DNA from: Streptococcus sp.
Lineage (GTDB): Bacteria; Bacillota; Bacilli; Lactobacillales; Streptococcaceae
NCBI GenBank assembly: GCA_030528055.1
Contig: JAUMZQ010000006.1
Location: 55,658 to 119,657, forward strand
Length of the DNA: 64,000 nucleotides
Reading direction: 5' to 3'
Shown here: piece after piece, positions 15,559-25,346 of the stretch
Numbering within the stretch: the stretch's first letter is position 1
How the letters are laid out: each line of letters begins with the position of its first letter
Notes under the pieces: model-generated
Databases searched by the model: none
The model's input: the letters and a program-made list of their open reading frames with translations, nothing else
What the model was told of the DNA's origin: nothing
Program-made: the position numbers and the translations under genes

Positions 15559-16002
15559 ATGAAAGCAGAAACTTTGTGGCAAGAATACAAAAAGATAAAT
15601 CCTGATATTGGTGAAGAAATAGATGCATGGGCTTTTGGGGCTGAATCAGATAAGTTAGCCGATTTAGTTTTAAAAGGTGAAAAAACAGCAACAGCATCAG
15701 CTTACGATCTGTATCAGATAGATAAGGAACCAATCCCAGAAACGGGAACATTTGATGTGATATTAGATAGCAAGGACAATGCTATCTGTATTGTCGAAAT
15801 TACGAAAGTAACCATTGTCCCCTTTAATCAAGTGTCAGAAGAACACGCTTTTAAAGAAGGGGAAGGAGATAAGACTTTAAGCTACTGGAGAAAGGTTCAT
15901 AAAGACTTGTTTAATCAGTGGTTCGAAGAAGAAAATTTGACATTCACAGAAGATAAACTTGTCGTTTTAGAGGAATTTTGTAAAGTTTATCCGCTAACTT
16001 AA
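15559..16002 (+). CDS. ASCH domain protein
   Basis: This is a 147-residue single ASCH domain. The KGEKTATAS motif near residues 40-48 carries the conserved Lys and Thr, and CIVEITKV near 74-81 carries the conserved Glu. E. coli YqfB of this superfamily hydrolyses N4-acetylcytidine using a Lys, Thr and Glu triad; that activity is plausible here but not demonstrated, and RNA binding is the other proposed role. It ends the cluster started at 14134, 49 bases after the SDR gene. No terminator is obvious before the next promoter. Confidence 0.8.
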   Translation: MKAETLWQEYKKINPDIGEEIDAWAFGAESDKLADLVLKGEKTATASAYDLYQIDKEPIPETGTFDVILDSKDNAICIVEITKVTIVPFNQVSEEHAFKEGEGDKTLSYWRKVHKDLFNQWFEEENLTFTEDKLVVLEEFCKVYPLT

Positions 16003-16048
16003 AATAGTAATGCATTGTACTTAACGAAAAATAATTTTTTTGATATAC

Positions 16049-16076
16049 TTGACAAGAGATTACCATACCTTATACT
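16049..16076 (+). promoter_or_regulatory. Promoter of the giant fibrillar adhesin gene
   Basis: Consensus TTGACA, a 16-base spacer and TATACT, 35 bases before the ATG. GGGGAG is the ribosome binding site. Confidence 0.75.
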
Positions 16077-16111
16077 ATATGTATAGACTAACGTGACAAA
16101 GGGGAGAAGTT

Positions 16112-19100
16112 ATGGAATTTAATAGGAAACAGCGTTTTTCAATTAGAAAGTATGCATTCGGAGCAGCATCTGTTTTAATTGGAACTTTAATTTTTGGTGT
16201 TAATGTTAAAGCCGATAGTGTGGAGATTATGCAGGCACCAGCTACTGAAATTACAAGAGAAGAAACCAACTCTATTGAAACAGATGGGGTTTTTAGTGAT
16301 GTTTTCAATCAGGAAAATTCATCTGAAAAAAAATCAGAATCTACGACAGCTACAGAAACTACGACTAGCGTAGCTACAGAAAATGCTTCAGATGAGAATG
16401 CTACTCTTCCATCAGAAACAACAGCTTCCACTGATAAGGAACAGTCTTCTACTGATAAAGCAGAAGTTATTTCTGATACGAACAAAGACAATGCTACCTC
16501 AAAGGAAGATACTAAAGTTGAATCTGAAAAGATTATAGATTCAAAAGAGGAAGTCAAATCATCAAAAAGTGAAACTCCCCAAACTGATTCAGCTATCACA
16601 GATACCGAAGAAGCTACAGAAAATCAGTTAGATTTAGAAAGAGCACATTCAGAGGCTAAAATCTTCAAACAAATTGTAACGAATGTTTCTGAAAATAAAG
16701 TTCCCTCTTCAGAAGGCTCTCAACCATTATCCGAAGAGGCAATAAAAGAACTAGAAGGCGTAAAAAGTTCGCTCAATACTGCGATTGCAAATTCAGAGCA
16801 GGCACTTACAAATAAGCAATTAACTCTTGCTGAGTCAAAAGAAAAAATAGCTACCCTAAATGCTAGTATTCAAACAGCCTATGTTACATTGAAAAAATTA
16901 GGCTATGAAAATGTTAGTTATGTCTTAGATACCACTACACCATTATCAAAAACCGAACAAGAAAATCATTTCAAGCAATACCAAGGAACTGATGGCTACA
17001 ACAAACACATTACTGATTTGAACAATCAACTGTTTTTTGTGGATTGGTCAGACAAAGCGGCGGTTAGTGGTATAGGTGAAACAATCAATTTCAAAGGTCA
17101 AATCGGTTACGAGTTGCGCGTTGGTACCACTTGGACCAAGGAAATATCACCCGGTTATATTGTTACGATAAAGGTAAAAGAATTAAAAAATATAGTGGGT
17201 GAAGAAAACGGAGTTCCAGTTAAGGAAGGAACTCAAGCATACAAAGAGCGACAAACAGATCGCTATAATAAGCGTGTATTCGCCTACAAAGAAAATTTTA
17301 ATAAATATTCAGCTATTGCAAGAAACAATCTGACGGCTCCAGGTTTTTCTACTATTTCTGGAGAACTTGGTTTACCTGGTCAAAGACAATCCTCTGGAGA
17401 ATTCAATAATTTGGGAATTACGTTTGATGTTTCTGCAACTTATTATGGCAGAAGTGTTAAACCAAATATATTTGTAACGAGTTCAGAAGAAGCCAATCAG
17501 AATGAAGCAGAAATCTATAAGACAAACGGTAGTGCTTGGCAGTTGCTTACTGAGATCATGGGACCTTCTACGGTAGCTAGTTATCGAGTTTCAGATCGTG
17601 GTTATTTAGAAACCATGTTCAAGAGGATATTCCAAAACACTGGACACAATGAGAATGATCCCGATGTAGTTAAAGAAATTACACGTTTAACGGAGGCTGT
17701 TTTAAATAAAACCTTAACTCCTGAGACAATCGCTACTGGCGGAAATGGCAGTGTTAAAAGCCCTTATATATATGACGGTTTAGGAACGCAAACTTTTGGT
17801 CCTTATGTCAATAGTATCAACGAAAATAGATCTACTCCTATTGTCTTAACCAAAGGAGCTTCAGAAGTTTCTCTTTATATGATTTCATCGGGTGCTCAAG
17901 CTACAACTATTGGATTTGTTGCATTAGACGAAGGTGATGCACCAGACAGTTATGGAGTTGCCTCTCATTTGATTTCTTCCGGAAGAGGAGGAATGACTTC
18001 TCATCCATTCATCGGTAGTGTAAAAGGTGATTTGGACGAAGAAGATGCGTCTAAACCTAAAACACCTTGGTTGCAAGATGAGAAAAATGAAACCGTTGAT
18101 GAAGGCGCTAGGCAATTAATGGGTGATAATGTTGAAAAAAATGACAATTACACACTACATAAAGCTGATGATAAAACTTACGTCTTAAAATTGTTGGCAG
18201 ATCCAAATGGAAATCCAGAATCCTATGTTAAAGGATGGGTTGACTTTAATAATAATGGTAAATTTGATGAAAATGAAGCATCAAATTTGGTGAAAGTAAC
18301 TGCCGCTGGAACCATTCAATTAACCTTTTCAAATATTCCTCAAAGTGTTGATACAACACTAACAAGATTAGGTGTTCGGATTCGTACAGCAAAAGATGCA
18401 GAAGATATAGCTACTCCAACTGGTTTGGCTTATTCTGGAGAAGTAGAAGATTTTCAAATTCAACAAACCATCCCACCACGTGGAGAATTAAAAGAAACAA
18501 TAGATGTTCAAGGTAAAACACAATCTACACAATTACATTTCACAGCGTATGGGGAATTGGATAATGATTTAGCTGTGACTAACACAATTGATAATACAAA
18601 AGCTTATAAATTTGTTATTGATGGAATAGAGCAGTCTGCTACAACTTTAATGGTTGTTGGTCAAGGAACTTATACTTTAAATCCAACTACGGGGGAAATA
18701 ACCTTTACACCTGAACCAGATTTTATTGGAAAAACTACTGGGGTTGTTGTTCGTGCTTGGGATAAAAATGGAGCTAGCACAGGGTGGACAGCTGAAACAG
18801 ATATAAATGGTTTACAGAACATTAATAAAATCCAAGATACTTACACAATGGATTCTGTATATATCCCAACAGTTATCAAGAAAGAAATTGTTGGACAAGA
18901 TAAAACTTCAACGGATGTTCAAGGGAAAGCTCAACAAGGAAAGCCATTATTTGTCGTTGAATTGCAAGAAAAAATAAAACAAATTGAACCAAGTAGAGAT
19001 TATCCGGCCAAACTGGTGGATAAATCAGGCGCATTAGTTGATCAATACACAGTAGATGGTGAAGGAACCTACAGTATAGACCCTACAACTGGAGTTGTTA

Positions 19101-22100
19101 CTTTTACTCCGCTACCTCGTTTTATTGGAACAGCTACGCCAGCTCTCGTCAAACTTACAGGAATTGTTGGTTATGATAAGGACAACAATCCGATTACCTC
19201 AACTGCACAAGCACATTATACTCCGACAGTGACAAAAGTGACTCCAACTGCTAGTCCAGCTGTCTCTGAGGGAGTACAAGGAGAGCCTCAGACAGGAACT
19301 CCAACCTTCACAGCTGGTGATTCAGCTATTCCGATTCAAGCTGATTCGGTGACTCTGATTGATGAAAAAGGAAACTCGGTTCTTAGTGTTCCAGCCAAGG
19401 ATGCTTCTGGTAAGGAGATTGGAACTTATACCGTTGACCCTACTACCGGAGTGGTTACCTTCACTCCAACGGACAAGTCCTATGTCGGTCAACCAGTACC
19501 CGCTACTGTTCAAGCTAAGGATGCCAATGGAACGGCTGTCCAAACAACCTTCACAGTGAAAGCTATTCAAGTGACTCCAACTGCGACAGATAAAACAAGC
19601 ACAGGGATCCAAGGGCTTCCACAAACTGGTAAGGTGGAATTCCAAGGAGGAAAAGCTACGGCTAATGGTGTTGAAAAAACGGTTCCGATTGATGAGAAGG
19701 TTCCAGCGACTTTCGAAGATGGCAAGACGACGAAGGAAGTTCCAGGAGAAGGAACTTATACAGTTGACCCAGATGGTACCGTGACCTTCACACCAGAGAA
19801 AGGCTTCACAGGTGTTGCCACCGGAGTGACAGTCGTCCGTCAAGATACGAATGGTACGAAAGTTTCTGGTACCTTCACTGCGACAGTGACGAAAGTAACT
19901 CCAACTGCAAGTCCAGCTGTCTCTGAGGGAGTACAAGGAGATACACAAAGTGGCAAACCAACCTTCACAGCTGGAGATTCAGCTATTCCGATTCAAGCTG
20001 ATTCGGTGACTCTGATTGATGCATCAGGTAATCCAGCAACTAGTGTTCCAGCCAAGGATGCTTCTGGTAAGGAGATTGGAACTTATACCGTTGACCCTAC
20101 TACCGGAGTGGTTACCTTCACTCCAACGGACAAGTCCTATGTCGGTCAACCAGTACCCGCTACTGTTCAAGCTAAGGATGCCAATGGAACGGCTGTCCAA
20201 ACAACCTTCACAGTGAAAGCTATTCAAGTGACTCCAACTGCGACAGATAAAACAAGCACAGGGATCCAAGGGCTTCCACAAACTGGTAAGGTGGAATTCC
20301 AAGGAGGAAAAGCTACGGCTAATGGTGTTGAAAAAACGGTTCCGATTGATGAGAAGGTTCCAGCGACTTTCGAAGATGGCAAGACGACGAAGGAAGTTCC
20401 AGGAGAAGGAACTTATACAGTTGACCCAGATGGTACCGTGACCTTCACACCAGAGAAAGGCTTCACAGGTGTTGCCACCGGAGTGACAGTCGTCCGTCAA
20501 GATACGAATGGTACGAAAGTTTCTGGTACCTTCACTGCGACAGTGACGAAAGTAACTCCAACTGCAAGTCCAGCTGTCTCTGAGGGAGTACAAGGAGAGC
20601 CTCAGACAGGAACTCCAACCTTCACAGCTGGTGATTCAGCTATTCCGATTCAAGCTGATTCGGTGACTCTGATTGATGAAAAAGGAAACTCGGTTCTTAG
20701 TGTTCCAGCCAAGGATGCTTCTGGTAAGGAGATTGGAACTTATACCGTTGACCCTACTACCGGAGTGGTTACCTTCACTCCAACGGACAAGTCCTATGTC
20801 GGTCAACCAGTACCCGCTACTGTTCAAGCTAAGGATGCCAATGGAACGGCTGTCCAAACAACCTTCACAGTGAAAGCTATTCAAGTGACTCCAACTGCGA
20901 CAGATAAAACAAGCACAGGGATCCAAGGGCTTCCACAAACTGGTAAGGTGGAATTCCAAGGAGGAAAAGCTACGGCTAATGGTGTTGAAAAAACGGTTCC
21001 GATTGATGAGAAGGTTCCAGCGACTTTCGAAGATGGCAAGACGACGAAGGAAGTTCCAGGAGAAGGAACTTATACAGTTGACCCAGATGGTACCGTGACC
21101 TTCACACCAGAGAAAGGCTTCACAGGTGTTGCCACCGGAGTGACAGTCGTCCGTCAAGATACGAATGGTACGAAAGTTTCTGGTACCTTCACTGCGACAG
21201 TGACGAAAGTAACTCCAACTGCAAGTCCAGCTGTCTCTGAGGGAGTACAAGGAGAGCCTCAGACCGGCACTCCAACCTTCACAGCTGGTGATTCAGCGAT
21301 TCCGATCCAAGCTGATTCAGTAACTCTGATTGATGCCACTGGTAATCCAGCAACTAGTGTTCCAGCCAAGGATGCTTCTGGTAAGGAGATTGGAACTTAT
21401 ACCGTTGACCCTACTACCGGAGTGGTTACCTTCACTCCAACGGACAAGTCCTATGTCGGTCAACCAGTACCCGCTACTGTTCAAGCTAAGGATGCCAATG
21501 GAACGGCTGTCCAAACAACCTTCACAGTGAAAGCTATTCAAGTGACTCCAACTGCGACAGATAAAACAAGCACAGGGATCCAAGGGCTTCCACAAACTGG
21601 TAAGGTGGAATTCCAAGGAGGAAAAGCTACGGCTAATGGTGTTGAAAAAACGGTTCCGATTGATGAGAAGGTTCCAGCGACTTTCGAAGATGGCAAGACG
21701 ACGAAGGAAGTTCCAGGAGAAGGAACTTATACAGTTGACCCAGATGGTACCGTGACCTTCACACCAGAGAAAGGCTTCACAGGTGTTGCCACCGGAGTGA
21801 CAGTCGTCCGTCAAGATACGAATGGTACGAAAGTTTCTGGTACCTTCACTGCGACAGTGACGAAAGTAACTCCAACTGCAAGTCCAGCTGTCTCTGAGGG
21901 AGTACAAGGAGATACACAAAGTGGCAAACCAACCTTCACAGCTGGTGATTCAGCTATTCCGATTCAAGCTGATTCGGTGACTCTGATTGATGAAAAAGGA
22001 AACTCGGTTCTTAGTGTTCCAGCCAAGGATGCTTCTGGTAAGGAGATTGGAACTTATACCGTTGACCCTACTACCGGAGTGGTTACCTTCACTCCAACGG

Positions 22101-22708
22101 ACAAGTCCTATGTCGGTCAACCAGTACCCGCTACTGTTCAAGCTAAGGATGCCAATGGAACGGCTGTCCAAACAACCTTCACAGTGAAAGCTATTCAAGT
22201 GACTCCAACTGCGACAGATAAAACAAGCACAGGAAGCCAAGGTCTTCCACAAAGTGTTAAGCTTGAATTTAAGGGTGGAAAAGTTGTAATTAATGGTGTT
22301 GAAAAGACGGTTCCGATTGATGAGACGGTTCCAGCGACTTTCGATGATGGAAGCACTATAAAAGTGATTCCAGGAGAGGGAACCTACACAGTTGACCCAG
22401 ATGGTACCGTGACCTTCACACCAGAGAAAGGATTTACAGGAGTAGCTAGAGGAGTGACGGTTGTACGTCAAGATATTAATGGTACAAAAGTTTCAGCTCA
22501 TTATGCTCCAACAGTAAGTCCAGCTGTACCAGAAAAACCGATACCTGAAGCACAAAGTGTTAAAATGAATAATAGTGCACCACAAGTAATTCAAGAGGAA
22601 AGATTACTTCCTAAAACAGGTGAAAATGAAACTACGACAATGACAGCACTTGGCTTGTTAACCCTGCTTAGTGTTCTTACCAGTCTTAAAGTTAAGAAGA
22701 GAGATTAG
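16112..22708 (+). CDS. CshA-type fibrillar LPXTG adhesin
   Basis: This is a 2198-residue wall-anchored protein. A YSIRK-like signal (RFSIRKYAFGAASVLIG) is cleaved near residue 34. Next comes a Ser/Thr/Glu-rich region to about 180, then a non-repetitive region to about 790 that ends with a GEVED-type motif (SGEVEDF) at about 775. Twelve CshA-type repeats follow: two diverged (about 795-1043), then ten in a tandem array from residue 1044. LPKTG is at 2166-2170, then a hydrophobic helix and KVKKRD. In S. gordonii CshA the N-terminal region binds host and bacterial ligands and the repeats form fibrils. The protein should act in adhesion and co-aggregation. The repeat array makes assembly length uncertain. 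Confidence 0.9.
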   Translation: MEFNRKQRFSIRKYAFGAASVLIGTLIFGVNVKADSVEIMQAPATEITREETNSIETDGVFSDVFNQENSSEKKSESTTATETTTSVATENASDENATLPSETTASTDKEQSSTDKAEVISDTNKDNATSKEDTKVESEKIIDSKEEVKSSKSETPQTDSAITDTEEATENQLDLERAHSEAKIFKQIVTNVSENKVPSSEGSQPLSEEAIKELEGVKSSLNTAIANSEQALTNKQLTLAESKEKIATLNASIQTAYVTLKKLGYENVSYVLDTTTPLSKTEQENHFKQYQGTDGYNKHITDLNNQLFFVDWSDKAAVSGIGETINFKGQIGYELRVGTTWTKEISPGYIVTIKVKELKNIVGEENGVPVKEGTQAYKERQTDRYNKRVFAYKENFNKYSAIARNNLTAPGFSTISGELGLPGQRQSSGEFNNLGITFDVSATYYGRSVKPNIFVTSSEEANQNEAEIYKTNGSAWQLLTEIMGPSTVASYRVSDRGYLETMFKRIFQNTGHNENDPDVVKEITRLTEAVLNKTLTPETIATGGNGSVKSPYIYDGLGTQTFGPYVNSINENRSTPIVLTKGASEVSLYMISSGAQATTIGFVALDEGDAPDSYGVASHLISSGRGGMTSHPFIGSVKGDLDEEDASKPKTPWLQDEKNETVDEGARQLMGDNVEKNDNYTLHKADDKTYVLKLLADPNGNPESYVKGWVDFNNNGKFDENEASNLVKVTAAGTIQLTFSNIPQSVDTTLTRLGVRIRTAKDAEDIATPTGLAYSGEVEDFQIQQTIPPRGELKETIDVQGKTQSTQLHFTAYGELDNDLAVTNTIDNTKAYKFVIDGIEQSATTLMVVGQGTYTLNPTTGEITFTPEPDFIGKTTGVVVRAWDKNGASTGWTAETDINGLQNINKIQDTYTMDSVYIPTVIKKEIVGQDKTSTDVQGKAQQGKPLFVVELQEKIKQIEPSRDYPAKLVDKSGALVDQYTVDGEGTYSIDPTTGVVTFTPLPRFIGTATPALVKLTGIVGYDKDNNPITSTAQAHYTPTVTKVTPTASPAVSEGVQGEPQTGTPTFTAGDSAIPIQADSVTLIDEKGNSVLSVPAKDASGKEIGTYTVDPTTGVVTFTPTDKSYVGQPVPATVQAKDANGTAVQTTFTVKAIQVTPTATDKTSTGIQGLPQTGKVEFQGGKATANGVEKTVPIDEKVPATFEDGKTTKEVPGEGTYTVDPDGTVTFTPEKGFTGVATGVTVVRQDTNGTKVSGTFTATVTKVTPTASPAVSEGVQGDTQSGKPTFTAGDSAIPIQADSVTLIDASGNPATSVPAKDASGKEIGTYTVDPTTGVVTFTPTDKSYVGQPVPATVQAKDANGTAVQTTFTVKAIQVTPTATDKTSTGIQGLPQTGKVEFQGGKATANGVEKTVPIDEKVPATFEDGKTTKEVPGEGTYTVDPDGTVTFTPEKGFTGVATGVTVVRQDTNGTKVSGTFTATVTKVTPTASPAVSEGVQGEPQTGTPTFTAGDSAIPIQADSVTLIDEKGNSVLSVPAKDASGKEIGTYTVDPTTGVVTFTPTDKSYVGQPVPATVQAKDANGTAVQTTFTVKAIQVTPTATDKTSTGIQGLPQTGKVEFQGGKATANGVEKTVPIDEKVPATFEDGKTTKEVPGEGTYTVDPDGTVTFTPEKGFTGVATGVTVVRQDTNGTKVSGTFTATVTKVTPTASPAVSEGVQGEPQTGTPTFTAGDSAIPIQADSVTLIDATGNPATSVPAKDASGKEIGTYTVDPTTGVVTFTPTDKSYVGQPVPATVQAKDANGTAVQTTFTVKAIQVTPTATDKTSTGIQGLPQTGKVEFQGGKATANGVEKTVPIDEKVPATFEDGKTTKEVPGEGTYTVDPDGTVTFTPEKGFTGVATGVTVVRQDTNGTKVSGTFTATVTKVTPTASPAVSEGVQGDTQSGKPTFTAGDSAIPIQADSVTLIDEKGNSVLSVPAKDASGKEIGTYTVDPTTGVVTFTPTDKSYVGQPVPATVQAKDANGTAVQTTFTVKAIQVTPTATDKTSTGSQGLPQSVKLEFKGGKVVINGVEKTVPIDETVPATFDDGSTIKVIPGEGTYTVDPDGTVTFTPEKGFTGVARGVTVVRQDINGTKVSAHYAPTVSPAVPEKPIPEAQSVKMNNSAPQVIQEERLLPKTGENETTTMTALGLLTLLSVLTSLKVKKRD
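19241..22501 (+). repeat. Five tandem 657-bp repeats within the fibril gene
   Basis: Units begin with ACTCCAACTGC at 19241, 19898, 20555, 21212 and 21869. Each codes for 219 residues as a 111-residue A module (TPTASPAVSEGVQG) and a 108-residue B module (TPTATDKTSTG). B modules 1-4 are near-identical at the base level, while B5 is diverged. A modules differ at two blocks only: GEPQTGTP or GDTQSGKP, and EKGNSVLS or A(S/T)GNPATS. All four combinations occur. This is direct evidence of recombination or conversion between units. Confidence 0.95.
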
Positions 22709-22824
22709 TCGTTATCACTCATTTAATTTCATTGTTAATCTTATTTATGAAAGTTTCTAATTTTAATGGTGTTAAATGTACTTGAATTAATAATTGTGTA
22801 GTATAAACTATAAAAGTATCGCTT

Positions 22825-22908
22825 AAAAAGCTCATAAGTCTAATTTTTATATCCATTCTAGTCGTCAGACGAAACAGAATGATATAAGAAAACTTATGAG
22901 CTTTTTTT
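22825..22908 (+). terminator. Large hairpin terminator after the fibril gene
   Basis: AAAAAGCTCATAAGT at 22825-22839 is perfectly complementary to ACTTATGAGCTTTTT at 22892-22906. Inside, TTATATCCATTCT pairs with AGAATGATATAA (one bulge) and TCGT with ACGA. The 82-base element ends in a T-run. The remainder of the 322-base gap to ackA holds no gene that I can see. It could be only a terminator, but it is long and well paired enough to be a small RNA or a miniature element. Confidence 0.7.
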
Positions 22909-23030
22909 ATTTTGAAGTGGGAAATTTATCAAATAAATTTTATAAATATAGAGCAGATAGCATGAAGTTTTTAAAAAATTATGATAGAATGAAATTACAT
23001 GATTGTGAAAACGTTTTAAAGAGGTAAATT

Positions 23031-24218
23031 ATGTCAAAAACAATTTCGATAAATGCGGGAAGTTCTAGCTTAAAATGGCAATTATATAAAATGCCAGAAG
23101 AAGAAGTTATTGCAAAAGGTTTAATTGAACGAATCGGTTTAAATGATTCCATTTCAACTGTTAAATTTAGTGGTCAAGAAGAATCTGAAACTCTTACGAT
23201 TGAAGACCACACAAAAGCAGTTAAAATTTTGCTAGATGATTTGATTCGACTAGGGATTATTACTGCTTATGATGAGATTACCGGTGTGGGACATCGAGTT
23301 GTTGCAGGAGGCGAATTATTTAAAGAATCCACTATTATCACAGAAGAAGTTTTGGAGCAAATTGATGAATTATCATTGCTAGCACCATTACATAATCCAG
23401 GTGCTGTTTTAGGTATTCGTGCCTTTAAAAAATTGTTGCCAGATATTATTAGTGTAGCGGTTTTTGATACAGCTTTCCACACAACAATGCCAGATGTAGC
23501 TTATCGCTATCCAATTGCTAATCGTTATTATACTGATTACCAAGTACGTAAGTACGGAGCACATGGAACGAGCCATCAATATGTTGCGCAAGAAGCTGCC
23601 AAAGTTTTAAATAAACCGTTAGAAGATCTTAAATTGATTACTTGTCACATTGGGAATGGTGTTTCTATTACCGCTGTAAAGGGTGGAAAGTCAGTAGATA
23701 CTTCAATGGGGCTAACTCCCCTAGGTGGTTTGATGATGGGAACACGTTCTGGTGATTTGGATCCAGCTATCATTCCATTCTTAATGGACCGAATTCCTGA
23801 ACTAAACGATGCCAGTAAAATTCGTGAATCGTTTAATAAAGAATCTGGTTTGATTGGTATTTCAGGAACTTCAAGTGACATGCGTGATATTGAAGAAAAG
23901 ATGGAGGCAGGAGATGCCAATGCTAAGTTGGCATTTGATATGTTTGCTGATCGTGTCAAAAAGTTCATCGGGCAATATGTCGCTGTCCTAAATGGAGTTG
24001 ATGCGATTGTATTTACTGCTGGTATAGGTGAAAACTCTCCAAAAATTCGCGAAGCAGTTTTATCCAATTTGACTTGGTTTGGAGTAGATGTAGATCCTAA
24101 CAAGAATGTTTTTGGTTATCGAGGCATTATCTCTACCGATGAAGCTAAAGTAAAAGCTATTGTCATCGGAACAGATGAAGAATTAGTGATAGCACGAGAT
24201 GTTGAACGCTTAAAATAA
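23031..24218 (+). CDS. ackA: Acetate kinase
   Basis: This 395-residue protein is the usual length for Ack[10 protein letters not shown] at 7-15 is the first signature. The second is [11 protein letters not shown] near 86, with [21 protein letters not shown] and FTAGIGENS following in order. It interconverts acetyl phosphate plus ADP with acetate plus ATP, giving streptococci ATP from pyruvate dissimilation and controlling the acetyl-phosphate pool. GAGGT lies before the ATG. It is a single gene closed by a strong terminator. Confidence 0.97.
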   Translation: MSKTISINAGSSSLKWQLYKMPEEEVIAKGLIERIGLNDSISTVKFSGQEESETLTIEDHTKAVKILLDDLIRLGIITAYDEITGVGHRVVAGGELFKESTIITEEVLEQIDELSLLAPLHNPGAVLGIRAFKKLLPDIISVAVFDTAFHTTMPDVAYRYPIANRYYTDYQVRKYGAHGTSHQYVAQEAAKVLNKPLEDLKLITCHIGNGVSITAVKGGKSVDTSMGLTPLGGLMMGTRSGDLDPAIIPFLMDRIPELNDASKIRESFNKESGLIGISGTSSDMRDIEEKMEAGDANAKLAFDMFADRVKKFIGQYVAVLNGVDAIVFTAGIGENSPKIREAVLSNLTWFGVDVDPNKNVFGYRGIISTDEAKVKAIVIGTDEELVIARDVERLK

Positions 24219-24223
24219 AAAAT

Positions 24224-24257
24224 AAACTCTAGATTCATAAGTGAATCTAGAGTTTTA
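24224..24257. terminator. Terminator between ackA and mtnN (bidirectional)
   Basis: AAACTCTAGATTC pairs with GAATCTAGAGTTT around a 5-base loop, with T-rich tails on both strands. It serves convergent ackA and mtnN. Confidence 0.85.
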
Positions 24258-24284
24258 ATTTGTAGTAAAAAAGTGGAAAAATTA

Positions 24285-24977
24285 TTACACTAATTCTTTC
24301 AGAAAAGCGATTAGAGTTTCTGCGGAACGTTTTCCAGCTTGTTGAATGAACTCATCAAATGTAATGTTTGCATTGTGATCGGCAGTATCACTAATGGCAC
24401 GAATGACCATAAAAGGTAAGCCAATAGAATGAGTGGCTTGAGCAATAGCTGCTCCCTCCATTTCCACAGCCAAAACATCTGGGAAGTGTTCTTTTATTTG
24501 GTTGATTTTTTCAGAACTCGCAATAAAACTGTCACCAGTAGCAATCAGGCCAGTGTAACTTTTTTGTTGTCTGGCTTCTAATACTTTTTTGATTTCGGAA
24601 ACGAAATACCGACTCGCTTCAAAATAGAGTGGTTGTTTAGCCATTTGTCCATAATCGTATCCGAAAGCTGTCACGTCAACATCGTGATAAACCAAGCGAT
24701 CAGCGATAAGAACATCACCGATTTCTAACTTATCTGTTACGGCACCGGCTGAACCAGTATTAATGATAGCTATAACTTTAAAATCATTCACCAATACAGC
24801 GACGCTCATGGCAGACATCACTTTACCAATTCCACTTTCGACTAACACTACTTCGTGGTTTCCAATGTAACCAGTATGATAAACAATTCCTAAGCGTAAG
24901 TGTTTTTTTGGATGTTTTAAATTGTTTATTAGAACATGTAATTCCTCGGGCATCGCCGCAATAATTCCAATTTTCAT
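24285..24977 (-). CDS. mtnN: 5'-methylthioadenosine/S-adenosylhomocysteine nucleosidase
   Basis: This 230-residue protein starts MKIGIIAAMPEE, the standard MtnN/Pfs opening with the catalytic Glu. NTGSAGAV near 77, VEMEGAAIAQ (ribose-binding Met-Glu) near 170 and the catalytic Asp in AISDTADHN complete the active site. It cleaves MTA and SAH, recycling products of polyamine and methylation reactions and yielding S-ribosylhomocysteine for AI-2 synthesis by LuxS. It is last in the glmU-nudix-macP-mtnN minus-strand operon, an order typical of streptococci. Confidence 0.95.
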   Translation of the reverse strand: MKIGIIAAMPEELHVLINNLKHPKKHLRLGIVYHTGYIGNHEVVLVESGIGKVMSAMSVAVLVNDFKVIAIINTGSAGAVTDKLEIGDVLIADRLVYHDVDVTAFGYDYGQMAKQPLYFEASRYFVSEIKKVLEARQQKSYTGLIATGDSFIASSEKINQIKEHFPDVLAVEMEGAAIAQATHSIGLPFMVIRAISDTADHNANITFDEFIQQAGKRSAETLIAFLKELV

Positions 24978-25025
24978 ATATTCCTCTATTCTAATTCATC
25001 AATAAGAAAATTCAAAAGGTTAGAT

Positions 25026-25334
25026 TTACCATAAATAAATAGCAGCTATCAAAATAATGAGTAATAGTACAATCCAAAATAAGATTTTATTCAGTTTTGC
25101 TTGAAAGATTCCTCGTTTTTGGTTCTCTATTCGTCTACTCTTGGTTACGGTAGGTTCTACTTGTATATGCAAAGTATCTTGATTTTCAATTTGTTGAGGA
25201 GAAGCGTATCCAAAAGTAGAGCGGTTGGTTGGAATGACTTTTGTTTCTTCTTCATCTACTAGAGATGGTCCGGATATCTTTTCTCCGCGATTCGCTTTTT
25301 CTATGATTTCATCTGTTAATAATGGTCTTCCCAT
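25026..25334 (-). CDS. macP: MacP, membrane cofactor of class A PBP2a
   Basis: This is a 102-residue single-pass membrane protein: a cytosolic N-terminus beginning [20 protein letters not shown], a central charged region, and one C-terminal helix ([17 protein letters not shown]) that ends the protein. This matches pneumococcal MacP, which activates the peptidoglycan synthase PBP2a and is phosphorylated by StkP on a Thr near residue 32. Thr31 in EETKVIPT is the likely equivalent (inference). It lies between the nudix gene and mtnN as in S. pneumoniae. Confidence 0.85.
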   Translation of the reverse strand: MGRPLLTDEIIEKANRGEKISGPSLVDEEETKVIPTNRSTFGYASPQQIENQDTLHIQVEPTVTKSRRIENQKRGIFQAKLNKILFWIVLLLIILIAAIYLW

Positions 25335-25346
25335 AGTTCTACGTTC

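Noticed and set aside
19359-22187. Recurring 66-codon plus-strand frames in the repeats
   Set aside because: Identical out-of-frame shadows of each A module, without a ribosome binding site.
19322-22471. Four long minus-strand open frames of 173-208 codons inside the fibril gene
   Set aside because: They recur with the 657-bp period and translate the reverse of the repeats. They have no independent start signals and result from codon bias of the repeat array.
22709-23030. BOX or RUP repeat element of pneumococcus
   Set aside because: The hairpin does not resemble the remembered BOX-A or RUP sequence. Single copy within this window.
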